Below are positions 1 through 7,651 of a DNA stretch of 64,000 bases, piece by piece. The notes below the pieces were generated by a model. It saw only the letters and a program-made list of their open reading frames with translations. It did no database searches and was not told the DNA's origin. Each line of letters opens with the position of its first letter. Positions within the stretch are counted from its first letter, which is position 1. The DNA is from Paenibacillus mendelii (GTDB taxonomy: Bacteria; Bacillota; Bacilli; Paenibacillales; Paenibacillaceae), in NCBI RefSeq assembly GCF_024498075.1, contig NZ_JANHOF010000001.1, forward strand, positions 1,116,001-1,180,000, read 5' to 3'. Made by a program: the position numbers and the translations under genes.

Positions 1-366
1 AACGGCATACAGCACGTTCTCGACGGTCGCAAAGCCCAGCGATACGGCTACCGCATAGACAATGCCGTCATAGGGCTCGTCAAATTCCGTGTGATTGTAG
101 ATAATATGATACAAGACGAACCACTTGACCAGCTCCTCGACACCTGCCGATACGATAAAAGCAGATACGAATGGATTGTCCCCCCACCACAAGATGAGGC
201 CTCGTTGGATGACCATAATCGGCAGAACGATAAGGAAGCCGAGGAAAAATACTTTCATTACCATATGGACGGGCTCTGCATCGTACCGGTCTTTTAAGTA
301 GAAATATGTGAGCAGCGCTACGCCCGGAGCAATTGCCGCTGTCAATATGGATAAAACCAGCATCAT
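1..366 (-). CDS. prsW: Intramembrane glutamic protease PrsW, N-terminal part
   Basis: Partial gene, cut by the window edge; only the first 122 codons are present. PrsW performs site-1 cleavage of the anti-sigma factor RsiW in Bacillus subtilis. The reading starts MMLVLSILTAAIAPGVALL, a membrane segment, followed by further hydrophobic stretches. The family motifs are visible: EELVK around residue 77 and FATVEN near residue 116, which supply the conserved glutamates of this protease family. An excellent Shine-Dalgarno, GGAGGTGA (376-383), lies 9 bases before the first of two adjacent ATG codons. It follows the glutamate dehydrogenase gene on the same strand. Function in this organism is inferred from the family. 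Confidence 0.88.
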   Translation of the reverse strand, partial: MMLVLSILTAAIAPGVALLTYFYLKDRYDAEPVHMVMKVFFLGFLIVLPIMVIQRGLILWWGDNPFVSAFIVSAGVEELVKWFVLYHIIYNHTEFDEPYDGIVYAVAVSLGFATVENVLYAV

Positions 367-419
367 CCCTGTTCGTCACCTCCCCCGTTACGGTCGCTTC
401 CGCGATATATTGTTTAAAC

Positions 420-448
420 GCTGCCCCCACTAACGACTCGGGTGCAGC
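420..448 (-). terminator. Possible terminator after glutamate dehydrogenase
   Basis: On the minus strand GCTGCACCC can pair with GGGGGCAGC across an 11-base loop, followed by GTTTAAAC. The T tract is poor, so readthrough into prsW is likely. Confidence 0.4.
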
Positions 449-482
449 ATTCTTTGTTCTTCCTCGAAGATTGTTCCACAAG

Positions 483-1733
483 CTATACCCAGCCTCTTAA
501 TCGGACGGCTTCCGCCATCTTCCGAACACCAACCATGTATGCAGCCAGCCGCATGTCTACATTCCGGGCTTGATGAAGCTCGTAAACTTGGTTAAAGCCG
601 CGTACCATCATTTCACGAAGCTTGGCATCCACTTCCGCCTCGGACCAATAGTAGCCTTGGTTATTCTGGACCCATTCGAAGTATGAGACAATGACGCCTC
701 CCCCGCTTGCAAGTACGTCCGGAACCAATAAAATGCCTCGATCCGTTACCATGCGAGTCGCTTCGAGCGTAGTCGGTCCATTGGCAGCCTCCACAATGAT
801 TCGGGCACGAATGTCGTTTGCATTAAGAGCTGTAATTTGGTTCTCAATGGCTGCTGGAACAAGTACGTCGCAATCGAGTTTAAGCAGCTCCTCATTCGTG
901 ATGGTCTCGCGGAATAAGTTCGTTACCATTCCGAACGAATCACGACGTTCGAGCAAATCTTCAATATTGAGCCCACTTTCATTATACAATGCTCCGTGCA
1001 CATCCGAAATAGCAATAACTTTGGCACCGGCCTCATACATGAATTTGGCCAGGTAGCTGCCTGCGTTTCCGAAGCCTTGGATGACAACCCGTGCTTCATG
1101 AAGAGGGATTCCCTTCTTCTTCATGGCCTCGTGAATCATGATGGCCACACCCCGCGCCGTCGCTGTTTCTCTCCCCTGCGAACCGCCTAGGACAATCGGC
1201 TTGCCGGTAATAAATCCTGGTGAGTCAAACTCGCGTATGCGGCTGTATTCGTCCATCATCCACGCCATGATTTGGGAGTTTGTCATGACGTCAGGGGCTG
1301 GAATATCCTTGGTCGGACCTACGATCTGGCTTATTGCACGCACATAGCCGCGGCTAAGTCTCTCCAGCTCGCGGAATGACATCTTGCGGGGATCGCAAAC
1401 AATGCCGCCTTTGCCTCCGCCGTAAGGAAGATCCGCTATCCCGCATTTGAGACTCATCCAAATCGACAGCGCTTTGACTTCCTGTTCATTGACATCGGGA
1501 TGAAAGCGGACGCCACCCTTGGTCGGTCCGACCGCATCATTATGCTGAGCCCGGTATCCGAGAAAAACACGCGTCTTCCCGTCGTCCATCCGAACCGGAA
1601 TGCGAACCGTCAGCAGGCGCATGGGCTCCTTCAACAGTTCAATCATATCTTCGCCGTATCCCAGCTTGCCCAGCGCTTCCTCAATGACAATCTGCGTCTG
1701 CTTCAGAACATTGCTTGAATCTATGCTGCTCAT
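483..1733 (-). CDS. gudB: NAD-type glutamate dehydrogenase
   Basis: Cytosolic Glu/Leu/Phe/Val dehydrogenase that converts glutamate to 2-oxoglutarate and ammonia. The dimerisation/substrate domain contains the catalytic signature PYGGGKGG (Lys about residue 108), and the dinucleotide fold carries GFGNAG (about 220-225). Length, 416 residues, is typical of the hexameric RocG/GudB type. I chose ATG at 1733 because AGGTGG sits 11 bases upstream; an in-frame GTG at 1748 overlaps that ribosome site and is less likely. RocG and GudB cannot be separated by sequence alone, so the symbol is by family. No RocR/SigL enhancer site was seen. Confidence 0.9.
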   Translation of the reverse strand: MSSIDSSNVLKQTQIVIEEALGKLGYGEDMIELLKEPMRLLTVRIPVRMDDGKTRVFLGYRAQHNDAVGPTKGGVRFHPDVNEQEVKALSIWMSLKCGIADLPYGGGKGGIVCDPRKMSFRELERLSRGYVRAISQIVGPTKDIPAPDVMTNSQIMAWMMDEYSRIREFDSPGFITGKPIVLGGSQGRETATARGVAIMIHEAMKKKGIPLHEARVVIQGFGNAGSYLAKFMYEAGAKVIAISDVHGALYNESGLNIEDLLERRDSFGMVTNLFRETITNEELLKLDCDVLVPAAIENQITALNANDIRARIIVEAANGPTTLEATRMVTDRGILLVPDVLASGGGVIVSYFEWVQNNQGYYWSEAEVDAKLREMMVRGFNQVYELHQARNVDMRLAAYMVGVRKMAEAVRLRGWV

Positions 1734-1843
1734 CAGAACCGTCACCACCTTTTCAATGACTAATATGGGCGGGAAACTGGCGGGATATGCGAAAAGCGAC
1801 AGCGCTCGCCCAACGGCCGCTTAACGGATATTTATACGCACAA

Positions 1844-1886
1844 TAAAAGAGCATCCCGCGCACGGTAGTACCGCAGCTGATGCTCT
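1844..1886 (-). terminator. Rho-independent terminator of mecA
   Basis: AGAGCATC and GATGCTCT pair across a loop of about 23 bases and are followed on the minus strand by TTTATT. It lies just after the mecA stop and before glutamate dehydrogenase. Confidence 0.7.
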
Positions 1887-1900
1887 CACAATTCAAGCAG

Positions 1901-2506
1901 TTAAAAATGAGTGCAAATTTCCAAGACGGCTTTGGCAGGCATAATGACTTTACCGTATTCGTCCAATACAGCTGTTGTTACGGATGCCGCTTCACCGTAT
2001 TCGGCGAGTAGGGCGATAATAGCATGGTACCGGGCAAGTTCCAAACCAACCGGTTCGAAAGCGAGCATATACTTACCGTTATATGCGTACAGACGTCCGT
2101 CTTCCGTAAGATCGGCTGCATGCAGCTGCTTACATGCGGAGATGACGTCTTCAATGTCCCGGAATGCATACAACACGACGTCGCTTTGTTCGAGCGTGAC
2201 CTCAAGCTCGTACTCGTCCTCGTCCTGCTCTTCTTCCTGAAGTCCATCTTCGGACTTACCGTGCACTTTGCCCCGCGTTACAATGACGACCATTCCTTGT
2301 GCAGGAAGAGCGAACACTTCAACGGCAAGCGGGCCGCTTGCATCAAACCCGAGTTCCGTATAGGCTTGATCCATCATCTCGCTGAACAACTCATGCACCT
2401 TCGGAATTTCGCGCCACATGTCTTCCTTCTGGATCCCACGCTCCAGCAAGTCGTCGAACGTCAGAAAAATTCGTATTTTGTCTTGATTGAGTCGTTCGAT
2501 TTTCAT
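1901..2506 (-). CDS. mecA: Adaptor protein MecA
   Basis: MecA-family adaptor that delivers substrates such as ComK to the ClpCP protease in Bacillus. The N-terminal domain begins MKIERLNQDKIRIFLTFDDL, matching the family start. An acidic linker rich in Glu and Asp (about residues 106-118) joins it to the C-terminal domain, which ends near VLEICTHF. Length is 201 residues, close to B. subtilis MecA. The start at 2506 is supported by AAAGGGGG about 10 bases upstream; a longer reading to 2554 lacks family similarity in its first 16 residues. MecA versus its paralogue YpbH is not resolved. Confidence 0.88.
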   Translation of the reverse strand: MKIERLNQDKIRIFLTFDDLLERGIQKEDMWREIPKVHELFSEMMDQAYTELGFDASGPLAVEVFALPAQGMVVIVTRGKVHGKSEDGLQEEEQDEDEYELEVTLEQSDVVLYAFRDIEDVISACKQLHAADLTEDGRLYAYNGKYMLAFEPVGLELARYHAIIALLAEYGEAASVTTAVLDEYGKVIMPAKAVLEICTHF

Positions 2507-2688
2507 GATAGGATCCCCCTTTTCGAAAGTATCTGCTTCGTGTTTACGGAGCAAAACAGACTTCGAAAGCGCAAGTAACGCGGCAGTTTCTGTTATAAAC
2601 AGCGTATGAAGCAGAAAGCGATGTGTGCTTAAATCGTGCTATGTAACCATGTTATCATTTATGTCCTTGGAATGCACTAGATCGTTAA

Positions 2689-2752
2689 AAAAAGAATCGC
2701 TCCAGCTGTCCATTTTTATTCGTACATGGACAGCTGGGCGATCTTCTTTTTA
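2689..2752 (-). terminator. Strong terminator of the 2758 gene
   Basis: A stem of about 21 bp (2693-2713 with 2725-2746) with the core CCAGCTGTCCAT is followed on the minus strand by seven T residues. A short T run on the other side could let it act in both directions. Confidence 0.85.
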
Positions 2753-2757
2753 TCAGT

Positions 2758-3075
2758 TTAATGCGATGGGTTTTGTGCTGCGATTTGCTCGGCTTCCCGC
2801 TTTACTTCAGGATCGCTGTTCATTATCATTTCAATTTGTCCCCAGGCCTCTGAATTCCTGCCTCTGGAAGCGCTGGAATGCTTCGGAGCAGTCACCGTTG
2901 TTTCGGGGCCAAATTTTTGTTTCATGACCGCATTGATCGCTCTGCCTTTCATGCCCGAGACGGCCTCGCCCGCGGCTGTTCCCGCCCATGCGACCCACCC
3001 TGGCCTTTTCTTAGACATGTAAGCGACTGCCGCCATACCCGCTATACCGCCAATAATAAACCCGCTCCATTTCAT
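2758..3075 (-). CDS. Small membrane-anchored protein of unknown function
   Basis: I do not recognise this gene. It encodes 105 residues starting MKWSGFIIGGIAGMAAVAYM, one membrane segment with a small-residue GxxxG pattern. A Lys/Arg-rich stretch and a hydrophilic tail follow. The start is fixed by AAGGAGGAA about 7 bases before the ATG at 3075; the upstream 43 in-frame codons have no ribosome site. The gene stands alone, with a strong terminator behind it and a divergent deacetylase gene in front. The topology resembles small YtxH-like proteins, but no family motif supports a function. Confidence 0.7.
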   Translation of the reverse strand: MKWSGFIIGGIAGMAAVAYMSKKRPGWVAWAGTAAGEAVSGMKGRAINAVMKQKFGPETTVTAPKHSSASRGRNSEAWGQIEMIMNSDPEVKREAEQIAAQNPSH

Positions 3076-3317
3076 CGGTATTCCTCCTTGTTCATGTGTA
3101 GAGTTATTCACCCTCGTGTTATCCCGCGCCATTACGGGTAACAGATAGAATAACGCTTGATGATTTGATCCGTAGTTAGTTTGACCTTGCCCGAACCGGG
3201 TCATCCCTCTCCAAAAGAAGGAAGTCCGTTTTATGCTGCGGCCTGCGGTTGCGGTCTATGCTACAATGGAGAGAAAACTTCTAATAGGATCCAAGTAAGG
3301 CACAGGAGGATGGATAG

Positions 3318-4256
3318 ATGCGCAGACAGCATATTACACAAACCTTGATCGTTTCCGCTCTTGCTGCCGGCTTGCTGGCAGGATGCGGAGCAAAGGAGAA
3401 TGAACCGATCCCAAGCAATACGGAGACCCAGGCCAAGCCGCCTGTTGAGGACTTGAACCAGAACGATCATTCAGGCGCAAACGCACCTGTCGATAAGCCG
3501 GATTCCACCTCCCCGCCAGCCGGAGGGTCTGCGGGTACTGCCAATCCCGGACAGTCCCATCCGGATTCGGAGCAAAAGCCCGAAGCGGATGCGGAGACGA
3601 AGAAGCTGTATACCATGAACAAGGCCTACCGGTTTGTTCCGATCGATCCATCGACTACAACCGACAAAGTTGTCCTGCTGACCTTCGACGATGGTCCCAA
3701 GGAAGACGAGATGCTCACATCCATGCTCGACACCTTAGATAAACACAAAGCAAAGGCCATTTTCTTCGTGAATGGTTACCGCGTGAAGAAGCATCCGGAG
3801 CTGCTCACTAAAATTGCCGATCGCGGGCAAACAATCGGCAATCACTCGTGGGACCATATTGATCTGAAGAAAGAGACAGCGGCTTCGGCAGCGAAACAGA
3901 TCGGCGACGTTCAACAAATTGTGAAAGACACGATTGGCAAGTCCCCTGTATTCTTTCGCCCGCCCTTCGGTTCTGGCGGCGATCAAGTAAAGAAAATAGT
4001 AAAAAACCATGGCATGCTGTTCATGACATGGTCCAATGGATCCTTGGATTGGGATAAAAGCACGAAAGACAAGCCGGACAAAGTGATCGAGAACGTGTTG
4101 GAGCAACTGCATCCCGGCGCCAATATTCTGATGCATGAATTGCCTTGGACCGCCGAAGCGCTGGATACCTTGCTCACCAAGCTGGAACAGAAAGGATACG
4201 GCTTCATCGATCCTGCTTCTATTGAGCTTAGTCCGCAGCCGGACACTGCAAAGTAA
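3318..4256 (+). CDS. Polysaccharide deacetylase lipoprotein (NodB domain)
   Basis: Exported lipoprotein carrying a carbohydrate esterase family 4 domain; such enzymes N-deacetylate peptidoglycan or chitin-like polymers. The signal peptide ends in the lipobox LLAGC with lipidated Cys at residue 23. A Pro/Ser/Thr/Gln-rich spacer runs to about residue 100. The metal and catalytic motifs are TFDDGP (122-127), NHSWDH (175-180) and RPPFG (214-218), with a late ILMHEL. AGGAGG lies 8-9 bases before ATG. It is one of few plus-strand genes and overlaps the 3' end of the convergent phosphoesterase gene by 29 bases. The true substrate is unknown. Confidence 0.88.
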   Translation: MRRQHITQTLIVSALAAGLLAGCGAKENEPIPSNTETQAKPPVEDLNQNDHSGANAPVDKPDSTSPPAGGSAGTANPGQSHPDSEQKPEADAETKKLYTMNKAYRFVPIDPSTTTDKVVLLTFDDGPKEDEMLTSMLDTLDKHKAKAIFFVNGYRVKKHPELLTKIADRGQTIGNHSWDHIDLKKETAASAAKQIGDVQQIVKDTIGKSPVFFRPPFGSGGDQVKKIVKNHGMLFMTWSNGSLDWDKSTKDKPDKVIENVLEQLHPGANILMHELPWTAEALDTLLTKLEQKGYGFIDPASIELSPQPDTAK

Positions 4257-5067
4257 AGAGATGATACTCGGCGGGCGCATTATATCGCAGCGGTATCCTC
4301 GAGGTACCAAAGCCGCAGCTAACGAACAACCGGGAGGCCGATGCCGACCCGGTTGTTTCGGTATTGCCCACCGAAAACCAGCCTCTGCTGTACGCGGACC
4401 TTAGAATCGAACCAAGCATGGGCAGCGATATTTGGCCGCCATGCGTATGGCCGGAGAAGACGAGATCTACCCGATCGCAGGACTGCAGCTTATCGACGAG
4501 GATGGGATCATGCGCAAGCAGCATGGTGAATGTCCCTTCATCGTCCCTGGCTTCACGCAGCGCCATCTCCAAACGGTCTCTCCCCGTTCGAGGATCATCG
4601 ACGCCAATCAAGCGGATGCGGCTGCCATCCCCCTGCTCCAGAATGACAGACTCATTGACGAGCACCCGTACCCCCTCATCCCTTAACATGACGTCGAATG
4701 CCCGTATGTCCTCATCATAATCATGATTGCCGTATACCATATAAATCGGGGCGATCGTACTGAGCTTGCGTATATTATCCCGGCTGCGCTGGAGCGGCAC
4801 GCCCTTCTCGCGCAGGTCGCCGCCAATGAATACGAGCTCAGCCCCTCCGGCCTCCTTGCAGCGTTGGATGACCTTATCGGGAATGACGCGGCGATGTATG
4901 TCCGACAGAAAGAGGATTTTCGTTCCGTCGAATGAAGCCGGAAGCTGGCTCACCGATATGCTTTGCCGGTCTAATTTGTACCGGTAGGACGCGCTTATCA
5001 TGAACAGAATAATACCAACGGCAAGGACGACGACTATTATTAAGGCGACCGCTATCTCATAACCCAT
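4228..5067 (-). CDS. Membrane-anchored metallophosphoesterase, YkuE-like
   Basis: Calcineurin-like phosphoesterase of 279 residues with an N-terminal membrane anchor (about 5-27). All metal-binding blocks are present: DIH (56-58), GGD (82-84), YGNHD (112-116), AHDP (186-189) and GHTHGGQ (206-212). Family members include B. subtilis YkuE and lipid-A-modifying LpxI-unrelated hydrolases, so substrate is uncertain. The start overlaps the last 11 bases of the preceding small gene, indicating translational coupling; GGGGGAAG precedes the ATG. The 3' end overlaps the convergent deacetylase gene. Confidence 0.85.
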   Translation of the reverse strand: MGYEIAVALIIVVVLAVGIILFMISASYRYKLDRQSISVSQLPASFDGTKILFLSDIHRRVIPDKVIQRCKEAGGAELVFIGGDLREKGVPLQRSRDNIRKLSTIAPIYMVYGNHDYDEDIRAFDVMLRDEGVRVLVNESVILEQGDGSRIRLIGVDDPRTGRDRLEMALREARDDEGTFTMLLAHDPILVDKLQSCDRVDLVFSGHTHGGQISLPMLGSILRSAYSRGWFSVGNTETTGSASASRLFVSCGFGTSRIPLRYNAPAEYHLFTLQCPAAD

Positions 5068-5287
5068 ACATCTTCTTCCCCCACATCAGCAATCCGATCA
5101 CAAGCATTAAATAAATAACGATTTGAGCCCGATATAACCATTGCGTCATTTGCTTCTTATTTGACGGATGTTTGATACGCCTTGACGGCAGTTCGCCGTC
5201 CGACAAGCCATTGCGGGAATCCAATTTAGTTTGATCTCTCGGTGCTGCCGTAGCGCGGCGGCTGCCGAATTTCTCCATCCTGCTCAT
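5057..5287 (-). CDS. Small single-pass membrane protein, unknown
   Basis: Unrecognised 76-residue protein. The first 45 residues are hydrophilic and basic (RRATAAPRDQTK region), and residues about 50-69 form one membrane segment (AQIVIYLMLVIGLLMWG). It sits between the CPBP protease and the phosphoesterase with ATGA overlap upstream and an 11-base overlap downstream, so the three are probably translated together. An internal ATG at 5278 is a possible alternative start. Confidence 0.65.
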   Translation of the reverse strand: MSRMEKFGSRRATAAPRDQTKLDSRNGLSDGELPSRRIKHPSNKKQMTQWLYRAQIVIYLMLVIGLLMWGKKMYGL

Positions 5288-5877
5288 GTTTCCCTCCGGT
5301 AACGGATAACAAAACCCATAATCATATCGACCAGAAAATGCGCGATGATCGGCGCCCAGAGCGTACCGGTCTGCTCATAGATCCAGCCTAAGCCGTAGCT
5401 GATCGAGAATACGAGTCCTGTCGGTATCCAATGCTTGAGATAACGGACATGAATGACAGCAAAAATAATACTCGTCCAATAGGGACCGAACGAATGCTGA
5501 ATGCCGCCGCGGAACAACGTTTCTTCACATACGGAGACAATGAAAGACAATAAAATAATGTGCCACCAAGCTCGATTCTTGAAAATCCGGTCATTAATGC
5601 CTCCGTCATCCCCAACTTCCTCGGGTACGAAACGCGACACAAGGACGTCAACCGCGATCACAAGGGCCCCAAGACCTAACCCCCACAAGATATATGTCGA
5701 ATTCTGCGGTAAAGTAAATAATAAAAATGGATTCCGATGCTGAAATAATATCCATATGAAACCGATAATAAAAGTAATCGCTTGTGTCGCATACAAATTA
5801 ATAAGCAGCATACGGTCGTCGAGCTCATCGATTGTCACCTTACGAAGCTTGAATTTGCTCATGTCGAATTTTTTCAT
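5284..5877 (-). CDS. CPBP family intramembrane metalloprotease
   Basis: Multi-pass membrane protein of the CAAX-protease and bacteriocin-processing family (CPBP, formerly Abi). The catalytic signature CEETLFRG is at about 117-124 with Glu118, Glu119 and Arg123. Further conserved histidines are in FAVIHVRYL (His143) and HFLVDM (His180). The length of 197 residues is normal. It heads a three-gene overlapping unit with the small membrane protein and the phosphoesterase. Members act on membrane proteins or confer bacteriocin immunity; no bacteriocin gene is visible nearby, so the role is open. Confidence 0.85.
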   Translation of the reverse strand: MKKFDMSKFKLRKVTIDELDDRMLLINLYATQAITFIIGFIWILFQHRNPFLLFTLPQNSTYILWGLGLGALVIAVDVLVSRFVPEEVGDDGGINDRIFKNRAWWHIILLSFIVSVCEETLFRGGIQHSFGPYWTSIIFAVIHVRYLKHWIPTGLVFSISYGLGWIYEQTGTLWAPIIAHFLVDMIMGFVIRYRRET

Positions 5878-5987
5878 ACTTTACCGCCATTCGTGAAGGT
5901 TAATATTTTCTTTTAAACCAATTTAACCTATACTTATAGGACAATTGATCCAGTTTTTTGACGATATTTGTAATGAAGGAGATAATC

Positions 5988-6914
5988 ATGGAGAAACGAC
6001 TGACACGTACCGAAATGCTCTTTAGTCTTGGCTTCCTCTTTATGCTCGTTTTCGCAGTGGGCGCCTTTTTCTACGGGGTCAAGATGGGCTCGGATAAAAC
6101 CGAAGCCAAGTTTATTGAGCAGACCAAGCATTTGAGCAGCGGCAATGTAAAGAACGCAACTGCGTACCAGCAACAGGATCTCGTCTCTTTCTATCATACC
6201 GTATTTTTGCCTTATCGTGAATTTCAAGCTGAATGGTTCCAAACCTTTAGCAAGATGTCGACCGGGCAGCTCTCGGATCCCGCCTCGGCGCTGAAGGAAT
6301 TGACCAGTCTCGCCAACCAAAAGTATGCCGCGGCAGGCAGCAGCAGTTTTCCAGCATCGTCGCCGCTTCTGGGGCAATCCCAGGTCGAAATTATGAAAAG
6401 CCTGAAACTGTTCAGCAAGGCCGCTTCCAGAGGAGCTGGTTCTGCGAAAAGCATGGAAGTAACCGAGCTCATCGATGCATTGAACCAAGATGCTTATTAT
6501 GTAGAAGGCGTGAAGCAAGCGATGGCCGGCCAGCAGAACTACTATTCCGCCATGCTGAAGTGGAGCAGCTCGATTGATCCGAATATACCTGATCATTATG
6601 AAGCGCAATCCGTCCTGCAAATTAATTCGTGGAAGTCACTTTCACTTACGATCAAAAACAAGCTGATGGCCGATCAGTTGAACGCACGCAAACAATTTGC
6701 GTCCTACTTTCCACAGGATTTAACGTCCCGCGTCGATGAATTCATCAATTCCGGGCAAGCAAGCAAAATGAAAATGAAGACGGTTGATTCCATTGTCGAT
6801 CTGCTCATCAGCACGCAAGCCGTACGCTCAGGCGATTTTACCAGCAGCAAAGCCAAGCTCTATGCGGACGAGCTTCTGCCGCAGCTTCCTTTTTTCTATA
6901 CGGAACAGAAATAG
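5988..6914 (+). CDS. Unknown protein with N-terminal membrane anchor
   Basis: I do not recognise this 308-residue protein. It begins MEKRLTRTEMLFSLGFLFML, with one membrane helix at about residues 11-31, and the remainder is hydrophilic, Ser/Ala/Gln-rich and probably extracytoplasmic and helical. No catalytic motif was seen. AAGGAG lies 7 bases before the ATG at 5988, which is preferred over an in-frame ATG at 5958 without a ribosome site. It is a lone plus-strand gene between two minus-strand genes. Confidence 0.75.
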   Translation: MEKRLTRTEMLFSLGFLFMLVFAVGAFFYGVKMGSDKTEAKFIEQTKHLSSGNVKNATAYQQQDLVSFYHTVFLPYREFQAEWFQTFSKMSTGQLSDPASALKELTSLANQKYAAAGSSSFPASSPLLGQSQVEIMKSLKLFSKAASRGAGSAKSMEVTELIDALNQDAYYVEGVKQAMAGQQNYYSAMLKWSSSIDPNIPDHYEAQSVLQINSWKSLSLTIKNKLMADQLNARKQFASYFPQDLTSRVDEFINSGQASKMKMKTVDSIVDLLISTQAVRSGDFTSSKAKLYADELLPQLPFFYTEQK

Positions 6915-6931
6915 AACCGTTACATAACGCT

Positions 6932-7258
6932 TTAATCGTATTGGAATCCATAAATTGAGGCTATGGCCGCCATCCCGCCTGACACATTGCGGAGGTTTCC
7001 ATAGCCTTTGTCATTCAAATAGCGGCAAACCGCCATGCTTCGGACGCCATGTGCGCATAGGATATACACCGGTTTATCACTGGGCAGCTCGCCTGCACGG
7101 CTTGGAATGGTTTGCATCGGAATCAGGGTCGATTGCTCCAAGTGGTAATAGTCCCATTCTTCCGGTTCCCGCACATCGATGATTTGGGAAGCCTCCAGCT
7201 CTCCATTATCGAGCATGCCGACAAATGATCTCGGATCTATATCGATCCATTGTTCCAT
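6932..7258 (-). CDS. Rhodanese-like domain protein
   Basis: Single-domain cytosolic rhodanese of 108 residues; such proteins carry persulfide sulfur on an active-site cysteine. The loop CAHGVRS (Cys68) forms the catalytic pocket and IIDVREPEEW is the family N-terminal block. ATG at 7258 is chosen because GGGGTG lies 6 bases upstream; an in-frame GTG at 7267 would coincide with that site. It is divergently arranged with serA. Physiological sulfur acceptor is unknown. Confidence 0.85.
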   Translation of the reverse strand: MEQWIDIDPRSFVGMLDNGELEASQIIDVREPEEWDYYHLEQSTLIPMQTIPSRAGELPSDKPVYILCAHGVRSMAVCRYLNDKGYGNLRNVSGGMAAIASIYGFQYD

Positions 7259-7294
7259 CGATAACACCCCGTTTTTTGCGTATTCTTGCCCTTG

Positions 7295-7323
7295 ATCATA
7301 ACGAAATTTTCACAATTGGGCAA
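7295..7323 (-). promoter_or_regulatory. Probable promoter of the rhodanese gene
   Basis: On the minus strand TTGCCC (7318-7323) and TATGAT (7295-7300) are 17 bases apart, a plausible sigma-A promoter about 35 bases before the start codon. Confidence 0.5.
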
Positions 7324-7332
7324 GTTTCGGCA

Positions 7333-7360
7333 TTGCATTCATCCGCATCCTTGCTATAAA
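7333..7360 (+). promoter_or_regulatory. Probable promoter of serA
   Basis: TTGCAT (7333-7338) and TATAAA (7355-7360) are separated by 16 bases. Use of this promoter gives a leader of about 285 bases before serA. Confidence 0.5.
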
Positions 7361-7447
7361 ATAGGATAGATTAACATGGTAGCCGCGCTCATCGAATTTA
7401 ACTGCCGGAGACGGCTTCAGATGAAAACCGTTTTTTTTGAGAATCGA

Positions 7448-7490
7448 CTCTCGTCCCGCTTCTTCAAATAAGCGGCAGGCGAGGGTTTTT
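7448..7490 (+). terminator. Intrinsic terminator-like hairpin inside the serA leader
   Basis: CTCTCG pairs with CGAGGG and, inside, CCGCTT pairs with AAGCGG; five T residues follow. It lies between the predicted serA promoter and the gene, so it may be an attenuator. No T-box sequence (AGGGTGGNACCGCG-like) is present. Confidence 0.55.
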
Positions 7491-7544
7491 CACTTCTACA
7501 TAAACACATGAATTTATGTTGGCTTTGCAATCGGAGTACTTCGG

Positions 7545-7640
7545 AAGCATAGCTGCACTGCACAAAACGGCTAATGCTCCCGAAGCAAGTTTTGTTTCGA
7601 CGATACTCAAGGAAGCATAGCTGCACAAAACTTTTAGGAG
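7545..7640 (+). promoter_or_regulatory. Repeat-rich structured leader before serA
   Basis: The block GGAAGCATAGCTGCA followed shortly by CACAAAAC occurs twice (about 7543-7568 and 7611-7630). AAGTTTTGT (7588-7596) can pair with ACAAAACTT (7624-7632) directly before the ribosome site, or with the earlier ACAAAAC copy. TCGGAAGCAT and ATGCTCCCGA form a further imperfect stem. These mutually exclusive pairings suggest RNA-level control; no known riboswitch class was recognised. Confidence 0.45.
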
Positions 7641-7651
7641 GCACTATCACT

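Noticed and set aside
80-481. 133-residue minus-strand open frame at the left end
   Set aside because: It is out of frame with prsW, whose EELVK and FATVEN motifs and strong ribosome site define the real gene.
7400-7651. T-box riboswitch upstream of serA
   Set aside because: The conserved antiterminator sequence is not present; only generic hairpins and repeats are seen.
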